Below are positions 26,734-33,696 of a stretch of DNA of 62,856 nucleotides, one piece after another. The notes under the pieces are model-generated. The model saw nothing but the letters and a program-made list of their open reading frames with translations. It did no database searches and was not told the origin of the DNA. Source of the stretch: Raoultibacter timonensis (GTDB lineage Bacteria; Actinomycetota; Coriobacteriia; Coriobacteriales; Eggerthellaceae); the NCBI RefSeq assembly GCF_900240215.1, contig NZ_LT964679.1, positions 2,582,403 to 2,645,258 of the forward strand, given 5' to 3'. Made by a program: the position numbers and the translations under genes. Every line of letters starts with the position of its first letter. Positions within the stretch are counted from its first letter, which is position 1.

Positions 26734-26982
26734 CTCAAACCTCCGTTCGTCCTGCTTCAGCTTTTCAGCTTCAGCACCCAAGGTGTCTCCGCTTACGGCT
26801 CGCGCGATGCACCGCATGCGGCCCCCATTGCCGCGCAGTATAGGGTGGCGCAGGTCAAACGCGCATCATACACGGCTTATGAGACGCATGTTGATTTTTC
26901 TCCGAGAATAGAAGAGAATGTCTTACCATCTGGATGTTTGCTTTCCGGGTGCCTCCAGGGGGACGCAAGAGAGAGGCCCGCC
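26734..26982. promoter_or_regulatory. Divergent promoter region, Moco module / LuxR
   Basis: 249 bp between divergent starts. The half nearer the LuxR gene is AT-richer and holds an imperfect inverted pair (TTCTC...GAGAA type) near 26897-26918. No perfect palindrome or clear sigma-70 boxes are seen. Presumed to hold both promoters and the LuxR site. Confidence 0.35.
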
Positions 26983-28452
26983 ATGAAATCACGCCCTGCA
27001 GCAACGGGGATCGCGTGCGCTTTTTCGATTCTCGGATTCGCCTCGTGCCTCGCGCTCGAGTTTTACTGCCTGTTTTTCCGCTCGACGTTTCTCGAAGCAA
27101 CCACGTTGCCGCTCGCCGAGTCCGCAGCGACCCAAGGGCTGTACTTCGTCGCCTTCTGCGCGGCGTACGTCTACATGTCCCAGCACGCCGATTGGGTCTT
27201 CAAAACCCGCTCGACCACCGCGCTAGTCGGCGCCGTCGTGCTGCTCGTCCCCTTCGCTTTCACGGCAATCGAACCCGCCGTCTCAGAGGGATCGCTCTTC
27301 GTCGGCGCGCTCGGTTGGATGGGTCTCGGGTTCGGCATCTGCTGGCTGCGCACGCTCTGGGAGCTGTATGGAAACCTGTTTTACTCGAAGCAAACCGAGC
27401 TGCAGGTCTGTCTTGCGTTCCTGCTTTCGGCGCTGCTGCTTTCGGCGCTCGTGCTGCTCCGCCCCTTCGGCCTCGCCTTTGCGGCATGCGTCGTCGCGCT
27501 CACGCTCTTCGCCGCCGGGCTCGTTTCGCTTCTCCTGCGATCCGTAGACGACGACCAGCTGCAACTCATGACCGATTCTCAGCAGTTTTCTTCGTACATC
27601 ACGCAGGATACGCTCAGCAATGCCGTGCAGGGCATCGTGCTCGGCTGCACGGTTGCCACGGTTTTGAGCTTCGGTCCGCACGCTCACGCGATACTGCCGA
27701 TAAGCTTCATCGCTGGCGGCTTGACCGCAATCCTCGTCACGCTTTTGAGGCATCAGAGGAATTACGATCTTGGCCTTCTGCTCGGCAGGCTTCTGCCCCT
27801 GGCCATCTTCTTCCTGATCGTCAGCCCGCTTTTGAGCGAGCAGGGTCGCATCGTTTGCTGCTGCATCGTGCTTGCGATCCTGATCTACGCCCAAGCGCGC
27901 AAGATCGTGCTGGGAATAGTCCTCAACAACCAGCTCAGGCTCAATCCCATCACCCACTCGACGCTCGTTCCGCTTCCCTATGTCGCGGGGGCGTTTATCG
28001 GCTATATGGTTCTCTTCGCCCTGTACTTCTACCTCGACCTCGGCGCCACCGAATTGTTCGTGGTGACTTCGGTTGCCGCCTTCCTCATCTACACCGCCCT
28101 CTACGTGACCAGAGCGCGTTACGGTACCGAACTGAGCACAGCTGCCCACCTCGAAACGGATGCGCCGAAACCAAGCAGCAGCGAAACGGCGCCCGAGCAG
28201 ACGGATAGTCTCAAACAGTATCTTGACGAACGCTGTCAGGGTATCATCGAGGAGCGTGGCCTCACGCCGAAGGAATCCGAAGTCTTCAAGCTCTTGGTGC
28301 GGGGACGCAATGCGGAATCCATCAGCAACACCCTGTTCATTTCGTTGGCAACCGCCCGAACGCACATCTACCATATTTACGCGAAACTCGAAGTGAGCAG
28401 CCACCAGCAGCTTCTCGATGTCTTCGAGGCCATCGTTTCAGAGGACGAGTAG
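26983..28452 (+). CDS. Membrane-embedded LuxR-family regulator, divergent to second Moco operon
   Basis: 489 aa; ATG at 26983 with GAGAGG about 7 bases upstream. The reading frame stays open far upstream, but that part is antisense to the molybdenum enzyme gene and is not coding. Twelve or so membrane segments at residues 8-375 precede a linker and a LuxR helix-turn-helix (TPKESEVFKLLVRGRNAESI...ATARTHIYHIYAKLEVSSHQQ). Divergent to the operon at 24055-26733, which it probably controls. Confidence 0.88.
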   Translation: MKSRPAATGIACAFSILGFASCLALEFYCLFFRSTFLEATTLPLAESAATQGLYFVAFCAAYVYMSQHADWVFKTRSTTALVGAVVLLVPFAFTAIEPAVSEGSLFVGALGWMGLGFGICWLRTLWELYGNLFYSKQTELQVCLAFLLSALLLSALVLLRPFGLAFAACVVALTLFAAGLVSLLLRSVDDDQLQLMTDSQQFSSYITQDTLSNAVQGIVLGCTVATVLSFGPHAHAILPISFIAGGLTAILVTLLRHQRNYDLGLLLGRLLPLAIFFLIVSPLLSEQGRIVCCCIVLAILIYAQARKIVLGIVLNNQLRLNPITHSTLVPLPYVAGAFIGYMVLFALYFYLDLGATELFVVTSVAAFLIYTALYVTRARYGTELSTAAHLETDAPKPSSSETAPEQTDSLKQYLDERCQGIIEERGLTPKESEVFKLLVRGRNAESISNTLFISLATARTHIYHIYAKLEVSSHQQLLDVFEAIVSEDE

Positions 28453-28541
28453 CCCGTTTGCACTGCCGGGGATGATTGCCGAGCGACCGAAGGCGTACCG
28501 GCGCGACGCGCGCTGCGCCTTATAAACCTCATATTCGCACG

Positions 28542-28974
28542 TTAAGCAAGAAGCTCTTCGATCCAGAGCTTAACCCTCGGATAGTCTTCCTGAGCAGTTT
28601 TGTACACCGTCTCAAACGACAGGGTGAATACCCATGGGCGTAGACGTCGCGAGTCTTAGCAGCGTACTTCAATTCGTTATCAGGGTGTTGTGCGTAGAAA
28701 CCATCAGGAGGTGCTTAGCCAATTCCCCGATGTTGATGGCCTTCATGGCCGCTGCGCGCTCTGCTCGATCATCAACGAGAATAGCTTCGAGCGGCATATC
28801 GTGCAACATATCGTCCAAAAGATCGATATCGGAATCGGCATGCGCCATGCCCTTAGCATAGCTGCCAAAGAGGGAAACCGATGCAATCCGTTCGCTTTCG
28901 GCAACCGAGGTATTGTACAGACTCACTGCACCGGCTACCTTTTCTTCAATATCGGCTATCGAACGCAATGCCAT
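28542..28974 (-). pseudogene. Degraded MNT nucleotidyltransferase / HEPN (DUF86) toxin-antitoxin pair
   Basis: The ATG at 28974 has AAAGGA at good spacing. The frame first encodes an MNT minimal nucleotidyltransferase core (SLFGSYAKGMAHADSDIDLL). It then runs into AAAMKAINIGELAKHL, a segment typical of HEPN/DUF86 proteins, and stops at 28669. Past that stop, translating the minus strand gives RDVYAHGY in one frame and FTLSFETVYKTAQ...LWIEELLA in another, ending at 28542: the R-x4-H catalytic region and C-terminus of a HEPN toxin, broken by at least one frameshift. The middle of both proteins is missing. In intact systems MNT AMPylates and neutralises the HEPN RNase. This copy should be inactive. 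Confidence 0.7.
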
Positions 28975-29033
28975 ACGCAATCCTTTCCGCATACTTATAT
29001 CAGTATCGGCGTAGATTGCATTGATTGTATCAG

Positions 29034-29097
29034 TAGAAAAAAGAAACCGATGCGCCGGCACTGAGGGAGGGAAGGGATGCAGTGCGGGCGCATCGGC
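29034..29097 (-). terminator. Terminator after tatA
   Basis: On the minus strand CCGATGCGCC pairs with GGCGCATCGG across about 30 bases of loop that holds a further partial stem (GCACT...AGTGC). It is followed by TTTCTTTTTTC. It lies 50 bases after the tatA stop. Confidence 0.8.
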
Positions 29098-29147
29098 TGA
29101 TATTGTCCCGCGAGGGTGCGGGACTAACCATAAGGAGGGTTTATAAA

Positions 29148-29426
29148 CTAGTCGGCAACGACTGCTTTCTTCGTTGCCACTTTCTTAGCGGTCGTGGTCT
29201 TCACGGCCTTCTTCGCGGGAGCCTCTTCCGGCTCCTCTTCTTCCATCTCGACGATCTCGTCGGCGACTTCTTCAATCTGCTTGTCGCCACCGAGGCCTTC
29301 GCGAAGGTTCTTTACCGTCGACCCAACTGCAGCGCCGAGCTTGGGGAGATGCTTCGGCCCGAAGATGAGCAACACGACTGCCAGGATAATAAGGAGCTCG
29401 GGAACACCCATGCCGAGAATTTTCAT
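29148..29426 (-). CDS. tatA: Sec-independent protein translocase TatA/E
   Basis: 92 aa; ATG at 29426 with GGAGG 7 bases upstream. MKILGMGVPELLIILAVVLLIFGPKHLPKLGAAVGSTVKNL shows the TatA plan: short N-terminus, one membrane helix, the FGPKHLPKLG hinge and an amphipathic helix. An acidic, then Lys/Ala-rich tail follows. TatA oligomers form the pore for folded, cofactor-loaded proteins. The gene follows the Dms-Nap operon, whose DmsA and NapG-like products carry twin-arginine signals, so it may be a dedicated or extra copy. No tatB/tatC is in the window. Confidence 0.93.
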   Translation of the reverse strand: MKILGMGVPELLIILAVVLLIFGPKHLPKLGAAVGSTVKNLREGLGGDKQIEEVADEIVEMEEEEPEEAPAKKAVKTTTAKKVATKKAVVAD

Positions 29427-29811
29427 TGCTGCGCCTCCAAACGTTTCTTGCAGCCTTATCTTATTCGCTGCAATTCGATTTCGCTTCGTCGACGTTTTCC
29501 GTAACGCCACTTTTGCTTATCGCTCGGCACTCGACCGAGCACGTGGAGTATAGTGCCCTGAAAGCTCCGTTTCGCCTATCCTGAAAACTACTGATTTTCA
29601 AAGTTCGGAGTTCAATTTCTTGTCGTGCAAATTGAGTAGGGTTCCTGATCTGCGCTTATTGTACGTGCCTGCACCTATATATGTATAGCGTCTCACGAAG
29701 ACCCCACTCCGGCTCCACAGGATCCCGATCATTTTTGCATACGGGAAATCGGGGGCGATGGCGCTTGCAGCGTCTTGCGGCTTTCTCATGGCCCGCGGTG
29801 AGCGGGAAAGC
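29427..29811. other. Gene-free gap between napH-like gene and tatA
   Basis: 385 bp. Just after the NapH stop, GCTTTC...GAAAGC encloses CCCGC-TCACC-GCGGG, a nested hairpin without U-tract. A TATACT at 29547-29552 (minus strand) could be the -10 box of a separate tatA promoter. No gene is supported here. Confidence 0.4.
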
Positions 29812-30741
29812 CTACTTCTTCGCGCTCACCGTAATCGACTTCGTCGGGCAGTTCTCGACGCAGTCGCGGCACATCGTGCAGGGTTCGAGACCGAGCCGAT
29901 CGGCCGACGCAACGTCTATGTTCTCGCCGCACACGGTCGAGCACGTCGTGCAGCCCTCGCGCGATATGCACGTCGAGCAGTTAGCCTGCGGACGGAGCCC
30001 GAAACCGAGCTTCGTCCGAGCCTTCGCCATGAGGGTGAAGAAGAACCCGAGCGGGCAGATGGCCGAGCACCACCGCTTGAACAGGAACAGCTCGGCGACG
30101 AGCATCAGCGGGAACACCACGAGCTCCCATCCCGGCTCCAGAAGAACGAACACGCGGTTGAACGCCCAGAGCGTCCCGAACACGAGCCCGATCGGGCAGA
30201 TAAGGCAGAACACCGGGAACTTGACGATAAAGGACGCGATGAGCAGCACGCCGAGCACGAGCGCCTGCGAAGCGATGCTCGAGCCTCCCGACGAACAGGA
30301 ACCGCATGCCCTTGACGCGCGTGATGCCGCGGTTTCTTCGGTTGCCGCCGGTGCGAGAGACTCGGCGTCGGTGACATCCGGATACGACTCACCGGATTCG
30401 ACAACGGATCTGCATCCCTTCTCGGGAACCTCGCAGCGCTCGCCTGTGCGCCCCGTCAGCCCGCGCGGCGTATGCCCACCGAAGACGTTCTTCAGAAGGG
30501 ACGAGGGGCACAGCCATGAGCAGAACGCACGCCCCAGCGCGAACACGATGAGCAGCACGATGAGCACGCCGGGCAAGAGCGCCCAGGGAACCGACCCCGA
30601 TGCAACGGAGATCTGCAGGAAGCCCACAGGGCACAGAGCGCAGAGCGTTCCGATCGCCGTATCGAAGTGAAAGCCGATGAGAGCGATGGCCAAAACGGCC
30701 AGCCCGGCAATGATGCGCAGCTTTTTCATATTTACCTTCAT
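29812..30741 (-). CDS. NapH-like membrane ferredoxin (quinol-oxidising subunit)
   Basis: 309 aa. The ATG at 30741 overlaps the stop of the NapG-like gene (ATGA). Four or five membrane helices, with paired Cys at membrane edges (CALCPVGFLQ and CSWLCPSSLL), are followed by a C-terminal cytoplasmic region with CSTCISREGCTTCSTVC and CTMCRDCVENCP, two 4Fe-4S motifs. This is the NapH/CcoG-like plan. NapH and NapG take electrons from menaquinol and pass them to a periplasmic Mo enzyme. Here they are found with a DmsABC-type reductase instead of NapA (see findings). Confidence 0.88.
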   Translation of the reverse strand: MKVNMKKLRIIAGLAVLAIALIGFHFDTAIGTLCALCPVGFLQISVASGSVPWALLPGVLIVLLIVFALGRAFCSWLCPSSLLKNVFGGHTPRGLTGRTGERCEVPEKGCRSVVESGESYPDVTDAESLAPAATEETAASRASRACGSCSSGGSSIASQALVLGVLLIASFIVKFPVFCLICPIGLVFGTLWAFNRVFVLLEPGWELVVFPLMLVAELFLFKRWCSAICPLGFFFTLMAKARTKLGFGLRPQANCSTCISREGCTTCSTVCGENIDVASADRLGLEPCTMCRDCVENCPTKSITVSAKK

Positions 30742-31412
30742 CGGTCCTCGCCGCCCTTCGCATACCGTCCCTCGCGCAGCGCAGCTCCTTCGATAGGACC
30801 ATCGCTTTGCGCAACAACGCTCGTGCGCGATACAACCACGATGCCCTTTTCCTCCACCGTGTTGTCGTAGGCGCGCAACGAGGCCGAGGGGCACACCTCC
30901 TCGCAGCGTCCGCACCCGTCGCATAGGTCACCGTGGACAACGGGGCGGTCGTGATCGTCGAGCGTGATGGCTCCCTCAACGGGGCACTCGTCCTTGCAGA
31001 CCGTGCAACCGGTCCAGTCCCATGCGACGCACGAATCTTTGATAACCTTGGCAATGCCGATGTTCGACTCCGTGGGGGCGCCGAATCGCAGTGCCCCGGT
31101 TGGACACGCCTCGGTGCAGAGCATGCAAAAATCGCAGTAGCCGCGCATGAAGTCAAGCGTGGGCGTTCCGTAGCCAACGATGCTCTCGCCCAGCGAAAGC
31201 GGCGTGATGATGTCGTAGGGGCACGCCTGCAAGCATCGCTGGCAGCGATCGCATCGCGCAATCAGATCGGCTTGCGACGCCATGCCGGGTGGCCTGAGAT
31301 ACGCCGCATCGGCCTGCTGTGTCGCCAAGCCGAAATCGCCCAAGCCAACCATTGCGGCGCTCACACACCCTGCCGCAAGAAATCCCCTCCGTGTCATGCC
31401 TTTGTCGGCCAT
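30738..31412 (-). CDS. NapG-like Tat-exported polyferredoxin
   Basis: 224 aa; ATG at 31412, just before a twin-arginine signal (MTRRGFLAAGCVSAAMVGLG). Four Cys clusters follow: CDRCQRCLQACP, CDFCMLCTEACP, CTVCKDECP and CDGCGRCEEVCP, i.e. four cubanes as in NapG/MauM. Exported to the outer face, it should relay electrons between the NapH-like protein and the reductase. Coupled to napH by an ATGA overlap and 96 bases after torD. Confidence 0.9.
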   Translation of the reverse strand: MADKGMTRRGFLAAGCVSAAMVGLGDFGLATQQADAAYLRPPGMASQADLIARCDRCQRCLQACPYDIITPLSLGESIVGYGTPTLDFMRGYCDFCMLCTEACPTGALRFGAPTESNIGIAKVIKDSCVAWDWTGCTVCKDECPVEGAITLDDHDRPVVHGDLCDGCGRCEEVCPSASLRAYDNTVEEKGIVVVSRTSVVAQSDGPIEGAALREGRYAKGGEDR

Positions 31413-31508
31413 AGCTTTTCGCCATCCTCGTCTTTCCCATACGGGCGTTGTTTCGCCTGCCAAGCGTCCCGCAACCGGCCGCCCTCGGCAACGCCCGCCG
31501 CTATCCCC

Positions 31509-32186
31509 TTATCCGAGAACTTCCGCAAGCGCCTCCGAATCGGCTTTCAGGAACTCTTCGGTGAACGCAGCGAGATGCCAGTAGAACCCGCTTTCGGCCG
31601 AGACTTTCGCATCGCTCGCAAACCGCTCGATCCACGTGAGCAGGTGCTCGTCAATGAATGCGCGCTGCTCTGCGAAAAGCCGTTCGGCCTCGCTCTCATC
31701 GCCCATCGACAGCGCAGAGGCCGTCCGCTCGCACAGGCTCTGCATGAAGGCAAGCTCCACGGCCAGATGATCTTCGGGCTCGGGAAACGACGGGTTCTTG
31801 GCCAGCCGCTCCTGCCAATAGGCCGAAACTGCCTTCGAGTACGCCTCCTGCATCAGAAGACCCTCGGAGCTCGTATACACCGACTCGTACGGAAAGGCCT
31901 TCTGGGCGGTACGCGGCCCCATGCCGAAGAACACGCGATCAAACACAACGGCAAGCTGCTCGAGATGCTCCTCGCTCTGATCGGCAAGATCGCGCTTCAT
32001 GGCATCGAGCGACGCCGCAAGGCGGGGGTCGTCGGATGAGAAGGAAAACCGCTCGGCTACCTGCTCGGCGAATGCAGCGTCGATTTCGATCTCGTAGCAG
32101 CGCGACAGAAACCCGTACACGTTGCCGCGGCTTTCAGCGAACTCCCTGAGGTTTTCCACGAGAGAGGCGGGCATGGTTGCTTCCAT
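31509..32186 (-). CDS. TorD/DmsD-family chaperone
   Basis: 225 aa, soluble, all-alpha. YEIEIDAAFAEQVAE, the central YESVYTSSEGLLMQE and PEDHLAVELAFMQSL are the conserved Tyr-x-Ser-Val-Tyr and E/DHL motifs of redox-enzyme maturation proteins that bind twin-arginine signals and help cofactor loading. ATG with AAGGAG 6 bases upstream. The client is most likely the DmsA-like enzyme of the same operon. A paralogue at 45239 belongs to the second Dms module. Confidence 0.9.
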   Translation of the reverse strand: MEATMPASLVENLREFAESRGNVYGFLSRCYEIEIDAAFAEQVAERFSFSSDDPRLAASLDAMKRDLADQSEEHLEQLAVVFDRVFFGMGPRTAQKAFPYESVYTSSEGLLMQEAYSKAVSAYWQERLAKNPSFPEPEDHLAVELAFMQSLCERTASALSMGDESEAERLFAEQRAFIDEHLLTWIERFASDAKVSAESGFYWHLAAFTEEFLKADSEALAEVLG

Positions 32187-32242
32187 GGTTGCTCCTTAAC
32201 CGGCGGCGGCCCCGCACCTGATGCGCGAGACCGCCGTGCTGT

Positions 32243-33121
32243 TTACTTGTAGATGAGCTGCTCGACGCTCGTGCCGACCGCGTACATGATCATGCGGATG
32301 GCAACGGCACCAACAGCCGTGCAGGCAAACGAAACGAACAGATACGTGCTTAGGCTCTTCGGGTTGGCAATGCCCGATCCGCCTTCGCCCCTGGTCGCTT
32401 TGACGCAGGCGAGCACGGTGAGCGCCACCGGCACGACAATGCCGACTACCACGACGCCCGCCCAGAACATGAGTGCGAGATCGCCGGATAGCAGCCGTTC
32501 GATCGAGCGCGACGGAGCCTGATAGGGCGCGATTGCGATCCAGATCACGTACGCAACCGTGGTAACGGCCATAATGACTACGCCGGCTAGGGCAAGCTTG
32601 AGTGCGAACCCGCCCTCTTCGGAAGCCTTGCCCTTGAGCAGCACGAGCGCTGCCATAAGGGTGAAGCCGAGCGCAAGCCCCGCGCCGAGGTACATGAGCG
32701 GAAGCGCGATGCTGTCCCATGCGGGACGGGCGGCAATCAGGTAGCTTGCGCCCGCAATCGGCGAAAGCACGATGCCGACAACGCCGCCGATAACGCCGAA
32801 CACCTTCGAGGCACCAGGGTAATCCTTGCGTGCGAGCACAAGGTAGACGATGGCGACGATGCCCATGACGGCAACGGCAAAGAGCTCTTTGGAAAGCCCC
32901 GAACCGAGGTTGCCAAGCAGGTGCAGTGCGCGCTCGGGATGCCCCATGTGGAGCACCGAAACGCAGCCGCCGATCGCGAGGCACACCAGCGCGATGAGCG
33001 CTCCCGTGAATCGAACTTCCTTGAACTTGCCGGTCAGCTCACCGATCGCTAGAAAGATGAAGCTTCCCGAGGTGATACCGAGCAGAACGCTGAAAACCAG
33101 CAGAGGCCACTGTACTTCCAT
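32243..33121 (-). CDS. DmsC-family membrane anchor subunit
   Basis: 292 aa, eight membrane helices. The start MEVQWPLLVFSVLLGITSG, then FTGALIALVCLAIGGCVSVLHMGHPERALHLLGNL and SPIAGASYLIAARPAW, is the DmsC pattern (anchor that oxidises menaquinol). Two bases after the DmsB stop; GGTGAG serves as ribosome site. It anchors DmsAB to the membrane, giving a complete DmsABC set. Confidence 0.92.
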   Translation of the reverse strand: MEVQWPLLVFSVLLGITSGSFIFLAIGELTGKFKEVRFTGALIALVCLAIGGCVSVLHMGHPERALHLLGNLGSGLSKELFAVAVMGIVAIVYLVLARKDYPGASKVFGVIGGVVGIVLSPIAGASYLIAARPAWDSIALPLMYLGAGLALGFTLMAALVLLKGKASEEGGFALKLALAGVVIMAVTTVAYVIWIAIAPYQAPSRSIERLLSGDLALMFWAGVVVVGIVVPVALTVLACVKATRGEGGSGIANPKSLSTYLFVSFACTAVGAVAIRMIMYAVGTSVEQLIYK

Positions 33122-33123
33122 GC

Positions 33124-33696
33124 TTACTCACCGCCCTTCCAGGTGAATTTGTCGAGACCGTACTCGACGCCCGGATGGTTGCCGACATCGGTGAGCTTGT
33201 GAACCTTCTTGGTCGCGCGCATCTTCGAGGGCGGCGATTCAGGGTCGTCGAGGTCGCCGAACAGGCGCGCCTGACCAGGGCAGTGCTTCACGCACGCGGG
33301 TTTCTCGCCCTTGTCGATGAGGTGCGCGCACATCGTGCACTTCTCGATAACGCCCTTATCGCGGCTCTCATCGTAGGTGCGCACGCCGTAGGGGCAGGCC
33401 ATGACGCAGTACTGGCACCCGATGCACTTGCTGTGGTCGACGAGCACCACACCGTCTTCGCGCTTGTAGCTCGCACCCGTGGGGCACACGCTCACGCATT
33501 CGGGATTGTCGCAGTGCTGGCAAGCGACCGGCAGGTAGTACATTTCGAGATCGGGGAACGTGCCCGAGGGGCCCACGGTGAGCACTTTGTTGTAGTAGGT
33601 GCCGAGACCCACGCCGTTTTCCTGCTTGCACACGACGGCGCACGAATGGCATCCGATGCAGCTGTCGAGATCGACTGAGATGATGTTGCGAGTCAT
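33124..33696 (-). CDS. DmsB-like four-cluster ferredoxin subunit
   Basis: 190 aa. Four Cys groups (CIGCHSCAVVCK, CQHCDNPECVSVCP, CIGCQYCVMACPYG, CTMCAHLIDKGEKPACVKHCP) bind four 4Fe-4S clusters and relay electrons from DmsC to DmsA. The ATG overlaps the DmsA stop (ATGA), so synthesis is coupled. No signal peptide: it would travel with DmsA through Tat. Confidence 0.93.
   Translation of the reverse strand: MTRNIISVDLDSCIGCHSCAVVCKQENGVGLGTYYNKVLTVGPSGTFPDLEMYYLPVACQHCDNPECVSVCPTGASYKREDGVVLVDHSKCIGCQYCVMACPYGVRTYDESRDKGVIEKCTMCAHLIDKGEKPACVKHCPGQARLFGDLDDPESPPSKMRATKKVHKLTDVGNHPGVEYGLDKFTWKGGE

Noticed and set aside
24043-26982. A plus-strand frame extending the LuxR gene upstream by 980 codons
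   Set aside because: It is antisense to the molybdenum enzyme gene, rich in Arg/Asp/His typical of shadow frames, and a proper ribosome site and membrane N-terminus begin at 26983.
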